Assembly: GCA_017302455.1 (NCBI GenBank)
Contig: JAFLDO010000048.1
Span: forward strand, 1-32,935
Reading direction: 5' to 3'
Length of the DNA stretch: 32,935 bases
Source: Accumulibacter sp.
Lineage (GTDB): Bacteria > Pseudomonadota > Gammaproteobacteria > Burkholderiales > Rhodocyclaceae
The notes under the pieces were generated by a model. It ran no database searches. It saw nothing but the letters and a program-made list of their open reading frames with translations, and was not told the DNA's origin. The stretch's first letter is position 1, and each line of letters opens with the position of its first letter. A program made the translations under genes and the position numbers. Shown here in pieces: positions 6,502 to 14,347 of the stretch.

Positions 6502-8799
6502 ATGAAATTCCGCACCAAGCAGGTCGCGCCATTGCTGCTCGCAGCAGGGTTCGGCTGCGCCGCCGTCGGCATCGCGTATGCCGCCGAATCGCTGCAGGAC
6601 GTCATGAAGCGCCGCAACCTTTCACAGCAGGATCTGCTGGCCGCTTCGAAGACCTATGTGCCGACCGGCAAGCGCGACGAGTTCGTCGCCTTCTCGTCGG
6701 GCGGTCAGTCTGGGCAGGTGATCGTCTATGGCATTCCCTCGATGCGCATCCTCAAGTACATCGGCGTGTTCACGCCCGAGCCCTGGCAGGGTTACGGCTT
6801 CGACGAGGAGTCGAAGGCGGTTCTCCGGCAAGGCAGCATCGACGGCAAGGAAATCAACTGGGGCGATACGCACCACCCGGCGATATCCGAGACGCAGGGC
6901 AAGTACGACGGCCAGTTCCTGTTCATCAACGACAAGGCCAACCCGCGTCTGGCGGTGATCGACCTGCGCGACTTCGAGACCAAGCAGATCGTCGTCAACC
7001 CGATCTTCAAGTCCGAACACGGCGGCGCCTTCGTCACGCCGAACACCGAGTACGTGATCGAGGCCGCGCAGTATGCGACGCCGCTCGAGAACAAGAAGTT
7101 CTACCCGCTCGAGGAGTTCAACGAGAAGTACCGCGGCGGCGTCACCTACTGGAAGTTCGACCGCAAGGCAGGACGCATCGATCCCAAGCAGTCGTTCTCG
7201 CTCGAGTTGCCGCCGTACAGCCAGGATCTCTCGGATGCCGGCAAGGGCCCGTCGGACGGTTGGTCGTTCACCAATTCCTTCTGCAGTGAGCGCTACGTCG
7301 GCGGCATCGAAAAGGGACGGCCTCCTTATGAAGCGGGCTGCTCGGCCAAGGATACCGACTATCTGCACGTGATCAACTGGAAAAAGGCAGCCGAACTGGT
7401 GGCTGCCGGCAAGGCGAAGAAGATCAATGGCCACGACGTGCTGATGATGGACACCGCGATCAAGGAAGGCATCCTCTTCCTGGTGCCGGAACCCAAGTCG
7501 CCGCACGGCGTCGATGTGACTCCGGACGGCAAGTTCATCACCGTCGCCGGCAAGCTCGACACGCACGTCTCGGTGTATTCCTTCGAGAAGATCCAGGCGG
7601 CGATCAAGGCCGGCAAGTTCGAATCGAAGGATCCCTACGGCATCCCGGTGATCAATATGAAGGACGCGCTGCATACCCAGGTGCAGCTCGGCCTCGGGCC
7701 GCTGCATACCCAGTACGATGCCAAGCCCTGCGTCGCCTATACCTCGCTGTACGTCGACTCGCAGGTCGTCAAATGGAACTTCTGCGAAGGCAAGGTGCTC
7801 GACAAGATCAGCGTCCATTACAACATCGGTCACCTGATGACGATGGAAGGTGATTCGGTCGATCCCAAGGGCCGCTATCTGGTTGCCCTCAACAAGCTGG
7901 CGATCGACCGTTTCGTGCCGGTCGGGCCGCTGCATCCGCAGAACCACCAGTTGATCGACATCAGCGACGACAAGATGCAACTCCTCTACGACATGCCCTT
8001 GCCGCTCGGCGAGCCGCACTACGTGGTCGCCATCGAAGCCGGCAAGCTCAAGCCAGGCGTTCGCTACAAGGTCGGCACCAACAGCCGGACCGACCAGCCG
8101 AACCCGGGTGCGGTACGTGCCGGTGAAGAGAAGACGGTCAAGAAGGGCAACAAGATCGAAGTCTTCGGGACGCTGATCCGCTCGCACATCACGCCCGAAA
8201 CGATCGAAGCCGAAGTCGGCGACGAAGTCACCATCCACCTCACCAACCTCGAGAGGGCACAGGACGAGACGCACGGCTTCACGGTTTCGACCTACAACGT
8301 GCACGCCTCGGTCGAGCCCGGCAAGACGGTCACGGTCAAGTTCAAGGCCGACAAGGAGGGCGTCTACCCGTACTACTGCACGGAGTTCTGCTCGGCGCTG
8401 CACCTCGAGATGCAGGGCTACCTGCTGGTCAAGCCGAAGGGCTGGAAACCGACCAAGACCGCCGGTACGGCGGGCGCCAACTACACCGAGGCCGACTACA
8501 AGACGCAGCTGAAGAAGGTGGCCGATACGCAGGCGGTGATCGACTCGGTCGTCGGCTACATCACGAGTGTCAATTACAAGGACTTCCCGGACGTGGTCAA
8601 CATGATGGACGACGCCGTCGATCAGCTGGGCAAGATCAAGGACGCCAAGGCCAAGGCTGACGAAGCAGCCGGCAAGAAGGACTGGAACAACGCCGCGCTG
8701 TGGACCGAGCAGATCTGGCAGTACCAGGTCAAGGCTGCCGACCTCGGCCTGCGCGCCAAGACCTACCTCGAGCAGAACGGCGCCAAGAAGGTCAAGTAA
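6502..8799 (+). CDS. nosZ: nitrous oxide reductase, Sec-dependent (clade II)
   Basis: A 765-residue periplasmic enzyme that reduces N2O to N2, the last step of denitrification. The signal peptide (cleavage near AYA27) is Sec type with no twin arginine, as in clade II enzymes. The seven-bladed propeller shows the CuZ histidine motifs DTHHP (H124, H125), HGGAF, SPHGVD, LGPLHTQ, NIGHL and EPHYV. The cupredoxin domain has the CuA set: H591 (ETHGF) and C626-x-E-F-C630-S-x-L-H634-x-x-M637. After the cupredoxin there is a helical, lysine- and alanine-rich tail of about 118 residues (648-765) with no CxxCH, so it is not the cytochrome domain of Wolinella NosZ. The start at ATG 6502 has GGGAGAG eight bases upstream. 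First gene of the nos operon, behind a DNR-type box. Confidence 0.98.
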   Translation: MKFRTKQVAPLLLAAGFGCAAVGIAYAAESLQDVMKRRNLSQQDLLAASKTYVPTGKRDEFVAFSSGGQSGQVIVYGIPSMRILKYIGVFTPEPWQGYGFDEESKAVLRQGSIDGKEINWGDTHHPAISETQGKYDGQFLFINDKANPRLAVIDLRDFETKQIVVNPIFKSEHGGAFVTPNTEYVIEAAQYATPLENKKFYPLEEFNEKYRGGVTYWKFDRKAGRIDPKQSFSLELPPYSQDLSDAGKGPSDGWSFTNSFCSERYVGGIEKGRPPYEAGCSAKDTDYLHVINWKKAAELVAAGKAKKINGHDVLMMDTAIKEGILFLVPEPKSPHGVDVTPDGKFITVAGKLDTHVSVYSFEKIQAAIKAGKFESKDPYGIPVINMKDALHTQVQLGLGPLHTQYDAKPCVAYTSLYVDSQVVKWNFCEGKVLDKISVHYNIGHLMTMEGDSVDPKGRYLVALNKLAIDRFVPVGPLHPQNHQLIDISDDKMQLLYDMPLPLGEPHYVVAIEAGKLKPGVRYKVGTNSRTDQPNPGAVRAGEEKTVKKGNKIEVFGTLIRSHITPETIEAEVGDEVTIHLTNLERAQDETHGFTVSTYNVHASVEPGKTVTVKFKADKEGVYPYYCTEFCSALHLEMQGYLLVKPKGWKPTKTAGTAGANYTEADYKTQLKKVADTQAVIDSVVGYITSVNYKDFPDVVNMMDDAVDQLGKIKDAKAKADEAAGKKDWNNAALWTEQIWQYQVKAADLGLRAKTYLEQNGAKKVK

Positions 8800-8814
8800 G
8801 CCAGGTCATTCGTC

Positions 8815-8828
8815 TTGATGCAACTCAA
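8815..8828 (+). promoter_or_regulatory. FNR/DNR-type box upstream of the monohaem cytochrome gene
   Basis: TTGAT-GCAA-CTCAA matches the consensus at 9 of 10 positions and lies between nosZ and the next gene. A weak -10 (TACTCT, 8852-8857) starts 30.5 bases from the box centre. The -10 overlaps the stem-loop at 8840-8864, so promoter activity is less certain than the box itself. Confidence 0.5.
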
Positions 8829-8839
8829 GGCAACTCGGC

Positions 8840-8864
8840 GGGGAGCAGAGTTACTCTGGTCCCC
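8840..8864 (+). terminator. stem-loop with T-rich tail after nosZ
   Basis: The arms GGGGAGCAGAG and CTCTGGTCCCC pair over 11 positions with one G-G mismatch around a TTA loop, followed by GTTTTCTTATC. This looks like an intrinsic terminator or attenuator placed between nosZ and the downstream cytochrome gene. It could let nosZ mRNA accumulate above that of the later genes, or protect the nosZ 3' end. Confidence 0.6.
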
Positions 8865-8889
8865 GTTTTCTTATCAGGAAGGAATCGCC

Positions 8890-9207
8890 ATGAACAAGCT
8901 GATGGCTCTTGTCGCACTCGCCGCACTCGCCGCGCCAGCCCTGGCCGCACCGGCCGTCGACGGAGCAAGACTGTACACCGAGAAGACCTGCAACGCCTGC
9001 CATGGTCCGGCCGGCAACAAGGCCTTGATGCCCGACTATCCGAAGATTGCCGGCCAGAATGCCAAGTACATCGAGAGGCAGATGCTCGACATCAAGAGCG
9101 GGGCGCGCGCGAACGGCAACTCGGCGGCGATGAAGGGCGTCATGCACCTCGTCAGCGATGACGAGATCAAGGCGCTGGCCGACTACATCTCGAAGCTCAA
9201 GCCCTGA
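8890..9207 (+). CDS. small periplasmic monohaem cytochrome c (c553-like)
   Basis: A 105-residue class I cytochrome c. Signal peptide 1-19 (cleaved after ALA), then one haem-binding motif CNACH (C34, C37, H38) close to the mature N-terminus; methionines later in the chain, such as those in MKGVMH, are candidates for the sixth ligand. It ends in the usual helix (DDEIKALADYISKLKP). AGGAAGGAA lies five bases before the ATG at 8890, which fixes the start. It is the second gene of the nos cluster and a likely electron donor to NosZ; clade II clusters commonly carry such small cytochromes (called NosC in Wolinella). It has its own DNR-type box and a stem-loop upstream. Confidence 0.92.
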   Translation: MNKLMALVALAALAAPALAAPAVDGARLYTEKTCNACHGPAGNKALMPDYPKIAGQNAKYIERQMLDIKSGARANGNSAAMKGVMHLVSDDEIKALADYISKLKP

Positions 9208-9248
9208 GACGGCACGCGCGCGCTGTCTCCGCGGCAGGCACGCATGAC

Positions 9249-9290
9249 TTGACAATTATCAACGTCAGACACCGGGGCGCTTGTTAGATT
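9249..9290 (+). promoter_or_regulatory. FNR/DNR-dependent promoter of the dihaem cytochrome gene
   Basis: TTGAC-AATT-ATCAA (9249-9262) matches the consensus at 9 of 10 positions. TAGATT (9285-9290, four of six) starts 29.5 bases from the box centre, identical to the nosZ spacing, and predicts transcription from about 9297. The site lies in the 119-bp gap between the two cytochrome genes. Confidence 0.65.
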
Positions 9291-9326
9291 GGCACGTATC
9301 GATCCTCAAACAGTAGGGAGTGAGCA

Positions 9327-10061
9327 ATGAAAAAACTGATTCTGGCGGTTTCCCTGGCGATGTTTGCCGCGGCCGCCGCGCACGCTGCGCCACCGGCACC
9401 CAAGGCGCAGGGCATTGAGGGCAAGGACTACAAGTGGAACGCCCAGGAGGGCGAGAAGAGCGAGGCGCTGAAGCTCAAGGGCGACAAGAAGCGCGGCGAG
9501 GAAGCCTACGAGGTATGCGGTGCCTGCCACCTGCCGTCGGGCGCCGGTCGTCCAGACGGCACCTTCCCGCAACTCGCCGGCCAGCACACTACCGTGCTGA
9601 TCAAGCAGATGGCCGACATCCGTGCCGGCCTGCGCGACAACCCGACGATGTATCCGTTTGCCGCGACGCTGACCGACCCGCAGGAACTGGCCGACGTCGC
9701 CGCCTATATCGAGCAGCTATGCATTCCCGTCGAGCACGGCAAGTACGACGGCAAGGATCTCGACAAGCAGCTGGCGACCGGCAAGGAGCTGTACGAGAAG
9801 GAGTGCAAGGAGTGTCACGGGCAGAACGGTGAGGGGGTCAAGGACAAGTTCTACCCGGTGATCGCCGGCCAGCACTACAAGTACCTGCTGCGCCAGATGA
9901 CCGAGATCCGCGACGGTCACCGGCGCAATGCCAACCCGGACATGGTCAAGATCATCAAGAAGTACAACAACGATCAACTGGTTGCCATTTCGGCCTACCA
10001 GTCGAGCCTGGTGATGCCGGGCAACATGTGCAAGGCCAAGGCACCGGCCAAGAAGAAGTAG
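9327..10061 (+). CDS. periplasmic dihaem cytochrome c
   Basis: A 244-residue exported cytochrome with two class I haem domains in tandem. Signal peptide 1-20 (cleaved after AHA); haem motifs CGACH (C64, C67, H68) and CKECH (C160, C163, H164). Each half continues with PxxAGQH and a MxxIRxG/MTEIRDG helix, so the protein arose by domain duplication, as in cytochrome c4. The C-terminal tail is lysine-rich. GGGAG precedes the ATG at 9327. It lies between the small cytochrome and nosB and has a DNR-type promoter of its own. Probable role: passing electrons from the quinol side (NosG/NosH or the bc1 complex) to NosZ. This is inference from position; clade II systems lack NosR, so some other carrier is needed. 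Confidence 0.92.
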   Translation: MKKLILAVSLAMFAAAAAHAAPPAPKAQGIEGKDYKWNAQEGEKSEALKLKGDKKRGEEAYEVCGACHLPSGAGRPDGTFPQLAGQHTTVLIKQMADIRAGLRDNPTMYPFAATLTDPQELADVAAYIEQLCIPVEHGKYDGKDLDKQLATGKELYEKECKECHGQNGEGVKDKFYPVIAGQHYKYLLRQMTEIRDGHRRNANPDMVKIIKKYNNDQLVAISAYQSSLVMPGNMCKAKAPAKKK

Positions 10062-10077
10062 CCCCGAGGATCGAAGC

Positions 10078-11067
10078 ATGTCAGCAGCACCCGCCAGCAA
10101 GTCGAATCTGATCGTCACGGCACTCACCGCCGTGGCGACGGTACTGATGATCGTCGCCTACTTTTCGCCGATCTGGTGGGTCTCGCTGACGGCACCGAAC
10201 TACCCGCCGGACGCCTTTCCAGACGGGATCCGCATCCATTTCCACTTCAACGGCGTCTTCAACGGCTGCAAGGCCGCCGGCAAGGGCACGCGCATGGCTG
10301 GCGAGATCATCCAGAAGGATATCTCGCACGAGGACGAACGCTACAACCCGATCACCGACAAGGGCAAGGACATCGATAAGGGTGCGCAGGGACTCGACTG
10401 CGTGCACGAAATGAACACCATCAACCACTACGTCGGCATGTTCCCGATCGCCACCGGCGCGCCGGTCGAGAAGCCGCTCGCCAAGTTCTTCTTCGGCTTC
10501 TTCACGGTGATGCTGCTCGGCTTCATGGTTCCCCGGCGCAAGACGCGCGTTCTCGTTCTGGCCGCCGGTTTCACGCTCGTCGCCGCCTGGATGCTCGTCG
10601 ACCAGTACGTGCTCGGCGGGTTGGCGACGCACGTCGCCAACTACGTCAGCGAAACCGCGACCTTCTTCAACGAGCCCGAGAAGATCCGCGTCTGGGGCGA
10701 CAACGTCACCAAGGTCACGCATCTGGTCATCGCCGGTACGCTCCTGGCGATGCTCGTCGTCGTCATCGGCGTCGCCCGGATTCGCGGCTTCTCGTTGCTG
10801 TTGGCGCTGGTTCCGGCGCTGCTGCCGGTCTTCTTCGTCATCACCTACGCCGGCTGGCTGTGGTTCTTCGGACACAACATGCATCCCTGGGGCGCTTTCA
10901 CGGTCAAGCCTTTCATGCCGACGGTCTTCGGCGAGGGCAAGGTGGCGCAGTTCTCGACCTACTCGTATCCCTACTGGGGCTACGCGCTCCTCGTCGGCGT
11001 CATGGTCTGCCTGCTGCTGGCGCTGCTGATCCGGCGCAAGCAGGTGCGCGAGGGGTCGGCGGAGTAG
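10078..11067 (+). CDS. nosB: NosB-like polytopic membrane protein
   Basis: A 329-residue integral membrane protein with about six helices (near 12-34, 135-151, 157-176, 213-231, 238-258 and 298-317). A large loop between helices 1 and 2 (about 36-134) has H54-x-H56, C64, C108, H84, H110 and H117; a second short loop has GHNMHPWG (H266, H269). NosB is a membrane protein of unknown function kept in clade II nos clusters next to nosD, and position and topology match it. The cysteine and histidine content of the loops suggests metal or redox binding, which is speculative. It begins 16 bases after the dihaem cytochrome stop and ends three bases before nosD, so it is co-transcribed. Confidence 0.75.
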   Translation: MSAAPASKSNLIVTALTAVATVLMIVAYFSPIWWVSLTAPNYPPDAFPDGIRIHFHFNGVFNGCKAAGKGTRMAGEIIQKDISHEDERYNPITDKGKDIDKGAQGLDCVHEMNTINHYVGMFPIATGAPVEKPLAKFFFGFFTVMLLGFMVPRRKTRVLVLAAGFTLVAAWMLVDQYVLGGLATHVANYVSETATFFNEPEKIRVWGDNVTKVTHLVIAGTLLAMLVVVIGVARIRGFSLLLALVPALLPVFFVITYAGWLWFFGHNMHPWGAFTVKPFMPTVFGEGKVAQFSTYSYPYWGYALLVGVMVCLLLALLIRRKQVREGSAE

Positions 11068-11070
11068 GCC

Positions 11071-12486
11071 ATGTTCAGCCGTCTGCTCGCGGCCGGGCTG
11101 GCTGGCGGGCTCGCCCTGTTCGTCCTGCCCTCACCGGGCGCCGAAGACGCACTGACGGCCCTGCAGCGCAGTGGCGCGCGCGGTAGTGGTCGCGTCGATG
11201 TGGCCGAGTCGGGCCGTAACGGCGCGATGGGCGCGCCGGCCGCCGCCGGCTGGGGCAGCATCGACGAGACAGCGACGATCCCGACCGTGCCACGCGTCCC
11301 CGGATTGCCTTTCCTGCAGGATCTGATCAACGCGGCGCCCGCCGGCTCGCTCCTCAAGCTCGACCCGGGACGCTATTCCGGGCCGGTGGTGGTCAACAAG
11401 ATGCTGACCATCGACGGGCAGGGCGCCGTGACCATTGATGGCGGTGGCAAGGGAACGGTCTTCGTCCTGGAAGCGAACCAGGCCCTCGTGCGTGGCCTGC
11501 ACCTGACCAATTCGGGCTCGTCGCACGACTCGGACGATGCCTGCCTGAACGTGCGCGGCGACCACAACGTGATCGAGGATCTGCGCATCGACAACTGCCT
11601 GTTCGGCATCGATCTCAAGAAGTCGAACGACAACGTCGTGCGCGGCAACACCATCCGTTCGAAACCCTTCGACCTCGGGACGCGCGGCGACAGCCTGCGG
11701 CTGTGGTACAGCCACCGCAACCTGATCGCCGGCAATGTCATCGAGGATTCTCGCGATATGGTCGCCTGGTACTCGAACGACAACCGCTACCTTGACAACG
11801 CTGCCCGGCGCAGCCGCTATTCGATCCACTTCATGTTCGCCGCCAACAATCTCGTCGAGGGCAACCGCTTCTACGACAACGCCGTCGGCGTCTATGTGAT
11901 GTATTCGGGTGGCGGGGCGATCCGCAACAACCTGTTCTCGCACGCCAACGGGCCGACCGGCATGGCGGTCGGCTTCAAGGAAGCGTCCGACGTCGTCGTC
12001 GAAGGCAACGAGATCGTCTACTGCGGCGTCGGCGTCGGCCTCGACATGTCGCCTTTCGAGCCCGACAGCACGATCACGATCCGCGCCAACCGGATTGCCT
12101 ACAACGGCGTTGGCGTCAGCTTCCTGGCCGACAAGGAAGGCACGCTCGTCGAGGGCAATTCCTTCGAGGGGAACCTGACGCAGGTCGCCCTGGGCGATGC
12201 CGGCAGCGCACGCCACAACGTTTGGCGTGGCAATTACTGGGATGACTATCAGGGCTTCGACCGCGATCGCGACAATGTCGGCGACCGGCCGCACGAACTC
12301 TACGCGTACGCCGATCAACTCTGGATGGAGGTGCCTTATGCCCGCTTCTTCCGCAATGCTCCGATGATGGAGATGCTCGATTTCCTCGAGCGCCTGGCGC
12401 CGTTTTCGACGCCGGTGCTGTTGTTGCGTGACGTTCGGCCCGTATTCGAGAAATCCCGCACGAGCAGCGAGAGGGCTGGCCAATGA
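11071..12486 (+). CDS. nosD: periplasmic copper-site maturation protein NosD
   Basis: A 471-residue protein with a Sec signal peptide (cleaved near residue 23, PGA) and a long right-handed parallel beta-helix made of PbH1 repeats, visible as recurring N-x-I/V, G-N and Y-N-D elements (for example NVVRGNTIR, NLIAGNVIEDS, NLVEGNRFYDN, VVVEGNEIVYC). NosD works with the NosFY ABC transporter to mature the CuZ sulfide-copper cluster of NosZ. Length is as usual for the family. GGAG lies about eight bases before the ATG. Its last codon overlaps the nosG start (ATGA at 12483-12486), so translation is coupled. Confidence 0.95.
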   Translation: MFSRLLAAGLAGGLALFVLPSPGAEDALTALQRSGARGSGRVDVAESGRNGAMGAPAAAGWGSIDETATIPTVPRVPGLPFLQDLINAAPAGSLLKLDPGRYSGPVVVNKMLTIDGQGAVTIDGGGKGTVFVLEANQALVRGLHLTNSGSSHDSDDACLNVRGDHNVIEDLRIDNCLFGIDLKKSNDNVVRGNTIRSKPFDLGTRGDSLRLWYSHRNLIAGNVIEDSRDMVAWYSNDNRYLDNAARRSRYSIHFMFAANNLVEGNRFYDNAVGVYVMYSGGGAIRNNLFSHANGPTGMAVGFKEASDVVVEGNEIVYCGVGVGLDMSPFEPDSTITIRANRIAYNGVGVSFLADKEGTLVEGNSFEGNLTQVALGDAGSARHNVWRGNYWDDYQGFDRDRDNVGDRPHELYAYADQLWMEVPYARFFRNAPMMEMLDFLERLAPFSTPVLLLRDVRPVFEKSRTSSERAGQ

Positions 12487-13373
12487 GCGATCCGAAAAGT
12501 GACGACAAAACCCTCGAGGCGACTGCCGTGACGCCTTCAGAGAACCCGCCCGCCGGCAGCAAGCGAGCGCCGGTGCGCAGGCAGGCCAACCGGCGCCGCT
12601 TCATTCGCTCGGCGGTCATGCTCGGTGGCGTGCTTGGCCTGGCCATGTTGGGCTACATCCCGGTGGCCAACGCCCGCAACCGGCGTCTGCGGCCGCCGGG
12701 CGCCCTCGAAGAAGGCGATCTCCTTTCGTCGTGCATCAAGTGCGGTCAGTGCGTGCAGGTCTGCCCGGTAGCGGCGATCCGGCTCGACGACATCGCCAGC
12801 GGCTTCGGTCTCGGCGTGCCCTACATCGATGCGCGCGCGCAAGCCTGCGACTTTTCCTGCGATGCGGTGCAGTGCATCCTGGCCTGTCCGACCGGCTCAC
12901 TGACCTACCGCAAGCCGGGCTCGCTCGGCACGCGTGCCGGCATGCCGCTGGCCCGGCCGCCGGTGCTCAAGGCCAAGGAAGCCGACGCCGAGCCGACGCT
13001 CAACCTTGCCGAGCGCATCGGCGTGGCGCGCCTGTCGCGGCCCGACGCGTGTCTGGCGGTGCAGGGCAGGCGCTTCAGCGGTCAGGCGCGCGGTGCCGAC
13101 TACCGCGGGCGCTTGCGCTACGTGGCGGTCGATCGCTGGAAACCGATCGGCGTGCGCGACCATCCCTACGAGCGCGATCTCTGCAACCTGTGCGTCAGCG
13201 AGTGCCCGATCAAGGAGGCGATCACCATGGCCGAGACGATCGCTGCCGACGGCAGCAGGCACTACCGCCCGCAGGTGCTCGAGCAGTGCGTCGGTTGCGG
13301 CGTTTGCGAAATGATCTGTCCAGTCGAGCCGACGGCGATCGTCATCGATCCCCGTCAGCCCTGGAGCGCGTGA
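12483..13373 (+). CDS. nosG: NapG/MauM-type ferredoxin NosG
   Basis: A 296-residue iron-sulfur protein with several 4Fe-4S motifs: C84-x2-C-x2-C-x3-CP, C122-x3-C-x4-C-x3-CP (C135), C234-x2-C-x3-CP (C241) and C269-x2-C-x2-C-x3-CP (C279). The N-terminus has NRRRFIRS followed by a hydrophobic stretch (about 43-62), a likely twin-arginine signal, so the protein faces the periplasm. NapG-type proteins pass electrons from the membrane partner NapH to periplasmic carriers; NosG/NosH are thought to do this for clade II NosZ in place of NosR. It overlaps nosD by four bases and its stop touches the nosH start. Confidence 0.93.
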   Translation: MSDPKSDDKTLEATAVTPSENPPAGSKRAPVRRQANRRRFIRSAVMLGGVLGLAMLGYIPVANARNRRLRPPGALEEGDLLSSCIKCGQCVQVCPVAAIRLDDIASGFGLGVPYIDARAQACDFSCDAVQCILACPTGSLTYRKPGSLGTRAGMPLARPPVLKAKEADAEPTLNLAERIGVARLSRPDACLAVQGRRFSGQARGADYRGRLRYVAVDRWKPIGVRDHPYERDLCNLCVSECPIKEAITMAETIAADGSRHYRPQVLEQCVGCGVCEMICPVEPTAIVIDPRQPWSA

Positions 13374-14335
13374 TGAGCCAGTTCGAGCGCCTACGCGTGA
13401 TGTTCGGCGCCGCACCGCGGAAGTCTGTCCTGGTGACGCCGGAAGCGCAGCAGGTGCACAGCCTGAAGCGGATGACCAAGGCCGATTTCGAGGCGCTCAA
13501 GCAGCACGCCCGCGATCACCAGCTGGTGACCCACAAGTGGCGCAATCGCCGCTGGGCGGTGCTGCTCCTCGTCAACCTGTTGTTTACCTTATCGTTCTGG
13601 CTCGACATCCAGATGCTCGAGGGAGCGCTGACCGCCTCGCGTCTGGTCGGCTTTCACCTGATCGACCTCAACTCGGCGCTGCAGGTGATGCTCGCGCACA
13701 AGCACATCATCGTCAATCTGTTCATCGGCACGGCGACCGTTTTCGTCATCTGGGCGCTGCTCGGCGGGCGCTCGTTCTGCTCCTGGGTCTGCCCCTACCA
13801 CCTGTTGGCCGAGTGGTTCGAGTGGCTGCACCTCAAGCTGGCGGCCCGCAAGCTGGTCAGCGACCACGAGTTCCACCGCGGTGTGCGCTCCGTGTTCTGG
13901 GTCGTCTTTGCGGCGCTGGCGGTGCTGACGGGCTACACGGTTTTCGAGACCATCTCGCCGACCGGCATCCTGTCGCGGGCGCTGATCTACGGGCCGTCAC
14001 TGGCGCTTGGCTGGGTCTTGCTACTGCTGGTCTTCGAGGTCGTCTACTCGCGCCGCGCCTGGTGCCGCTATGTCTGCCCGATCGGTTTGACCTATGGTAT
14101 GGCGGGCGCCATTTCGCCGCTGCGGGTCGACTACCGGCTGGAGAAGTGCTTCCACGAAGGCGATTGCCGCAAGGTCTGTCTGGTGCCGCATGTCCTTGAC
14201 GTGGTCATCAAGGGGCGGGCCGCCGCGTTGACCACGCCGATCGGTCCGGACTGCACGCGCTGCGGTCTCTGCGTCGACGTCTGTCCGAGCGGGGCGCTGG
14301 TCTTCGACGTCAAGGGCTTGCAGAAGCTGCTCTGA
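13373..14335 (+). CDS. nosH: NapH-type membrane quinol oxidase subunit NosH
   Basis: A 320-residue membrane iron-sulfur protein with about four helices (near 61-78, 112-131, 174-192 and 207-224). Two CxxxCP motifs flank the membrane part, FCSWVCPY (C136, C140) and WCRYVCP (C231, C235), as in NapH/NosR-type polyferredoxins. A C-terminal ferredoxin part has C259, C265, C269 and C294-x2-C-x2-C-x3-CP (C304). It should oxidise menaquinol or ubiquinol and hand electrons to NosG. The ATG at 13373 overlaps the nosG stop by one base; a GTG three bases earlier is an alternative. nosF starts 12 bases after it. Confidence 0.93.
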   Translation: MSQFERLRVMFGAAPRKSVLVTPEAQQVHSLKRMTKADFEALKQHARDHQLVTHKWRNRRWAVLLLVNLLFTLSFWLDIQMLEGALTASRLVGFHLIDLNSALQVMLAHKHIIVNLFIGTATVFVIWALLGGRSFCSWVCPYHLLAEWFEWLHLKLAARKLVSDHEFHRGVRSVFWVVFAALAVLTGYTVFETISPTGILSRALIYGPSLALGWVLLLLVFEVVYSRRAWCRYVCPIGLTYGMAGAISPLRVDYRLEKCFHEGDCRKVCLVPHVLDVVIKGRAAALTTPIGPDCTRCGLCVDVCPSGALVFDVKGLQKLL

Positions 14336-14347
14336 GGAAGCGCACCC

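Noticed and set aside
6622-8403. Minus-strand open frame of 593 codons opposite nosZ
   Set aside because: It is antisense to nosZ; high GC third positions leave the antisense frame open. Its translation is low-complexity valine, aspartate and arginine with no recognisable domain.
11131-12483. Minus-strand open frame of 450 codons opposite nosD
   Set aside because: Antisense shadow of nosD's repetitive beta-helix; no domain or signal visible.
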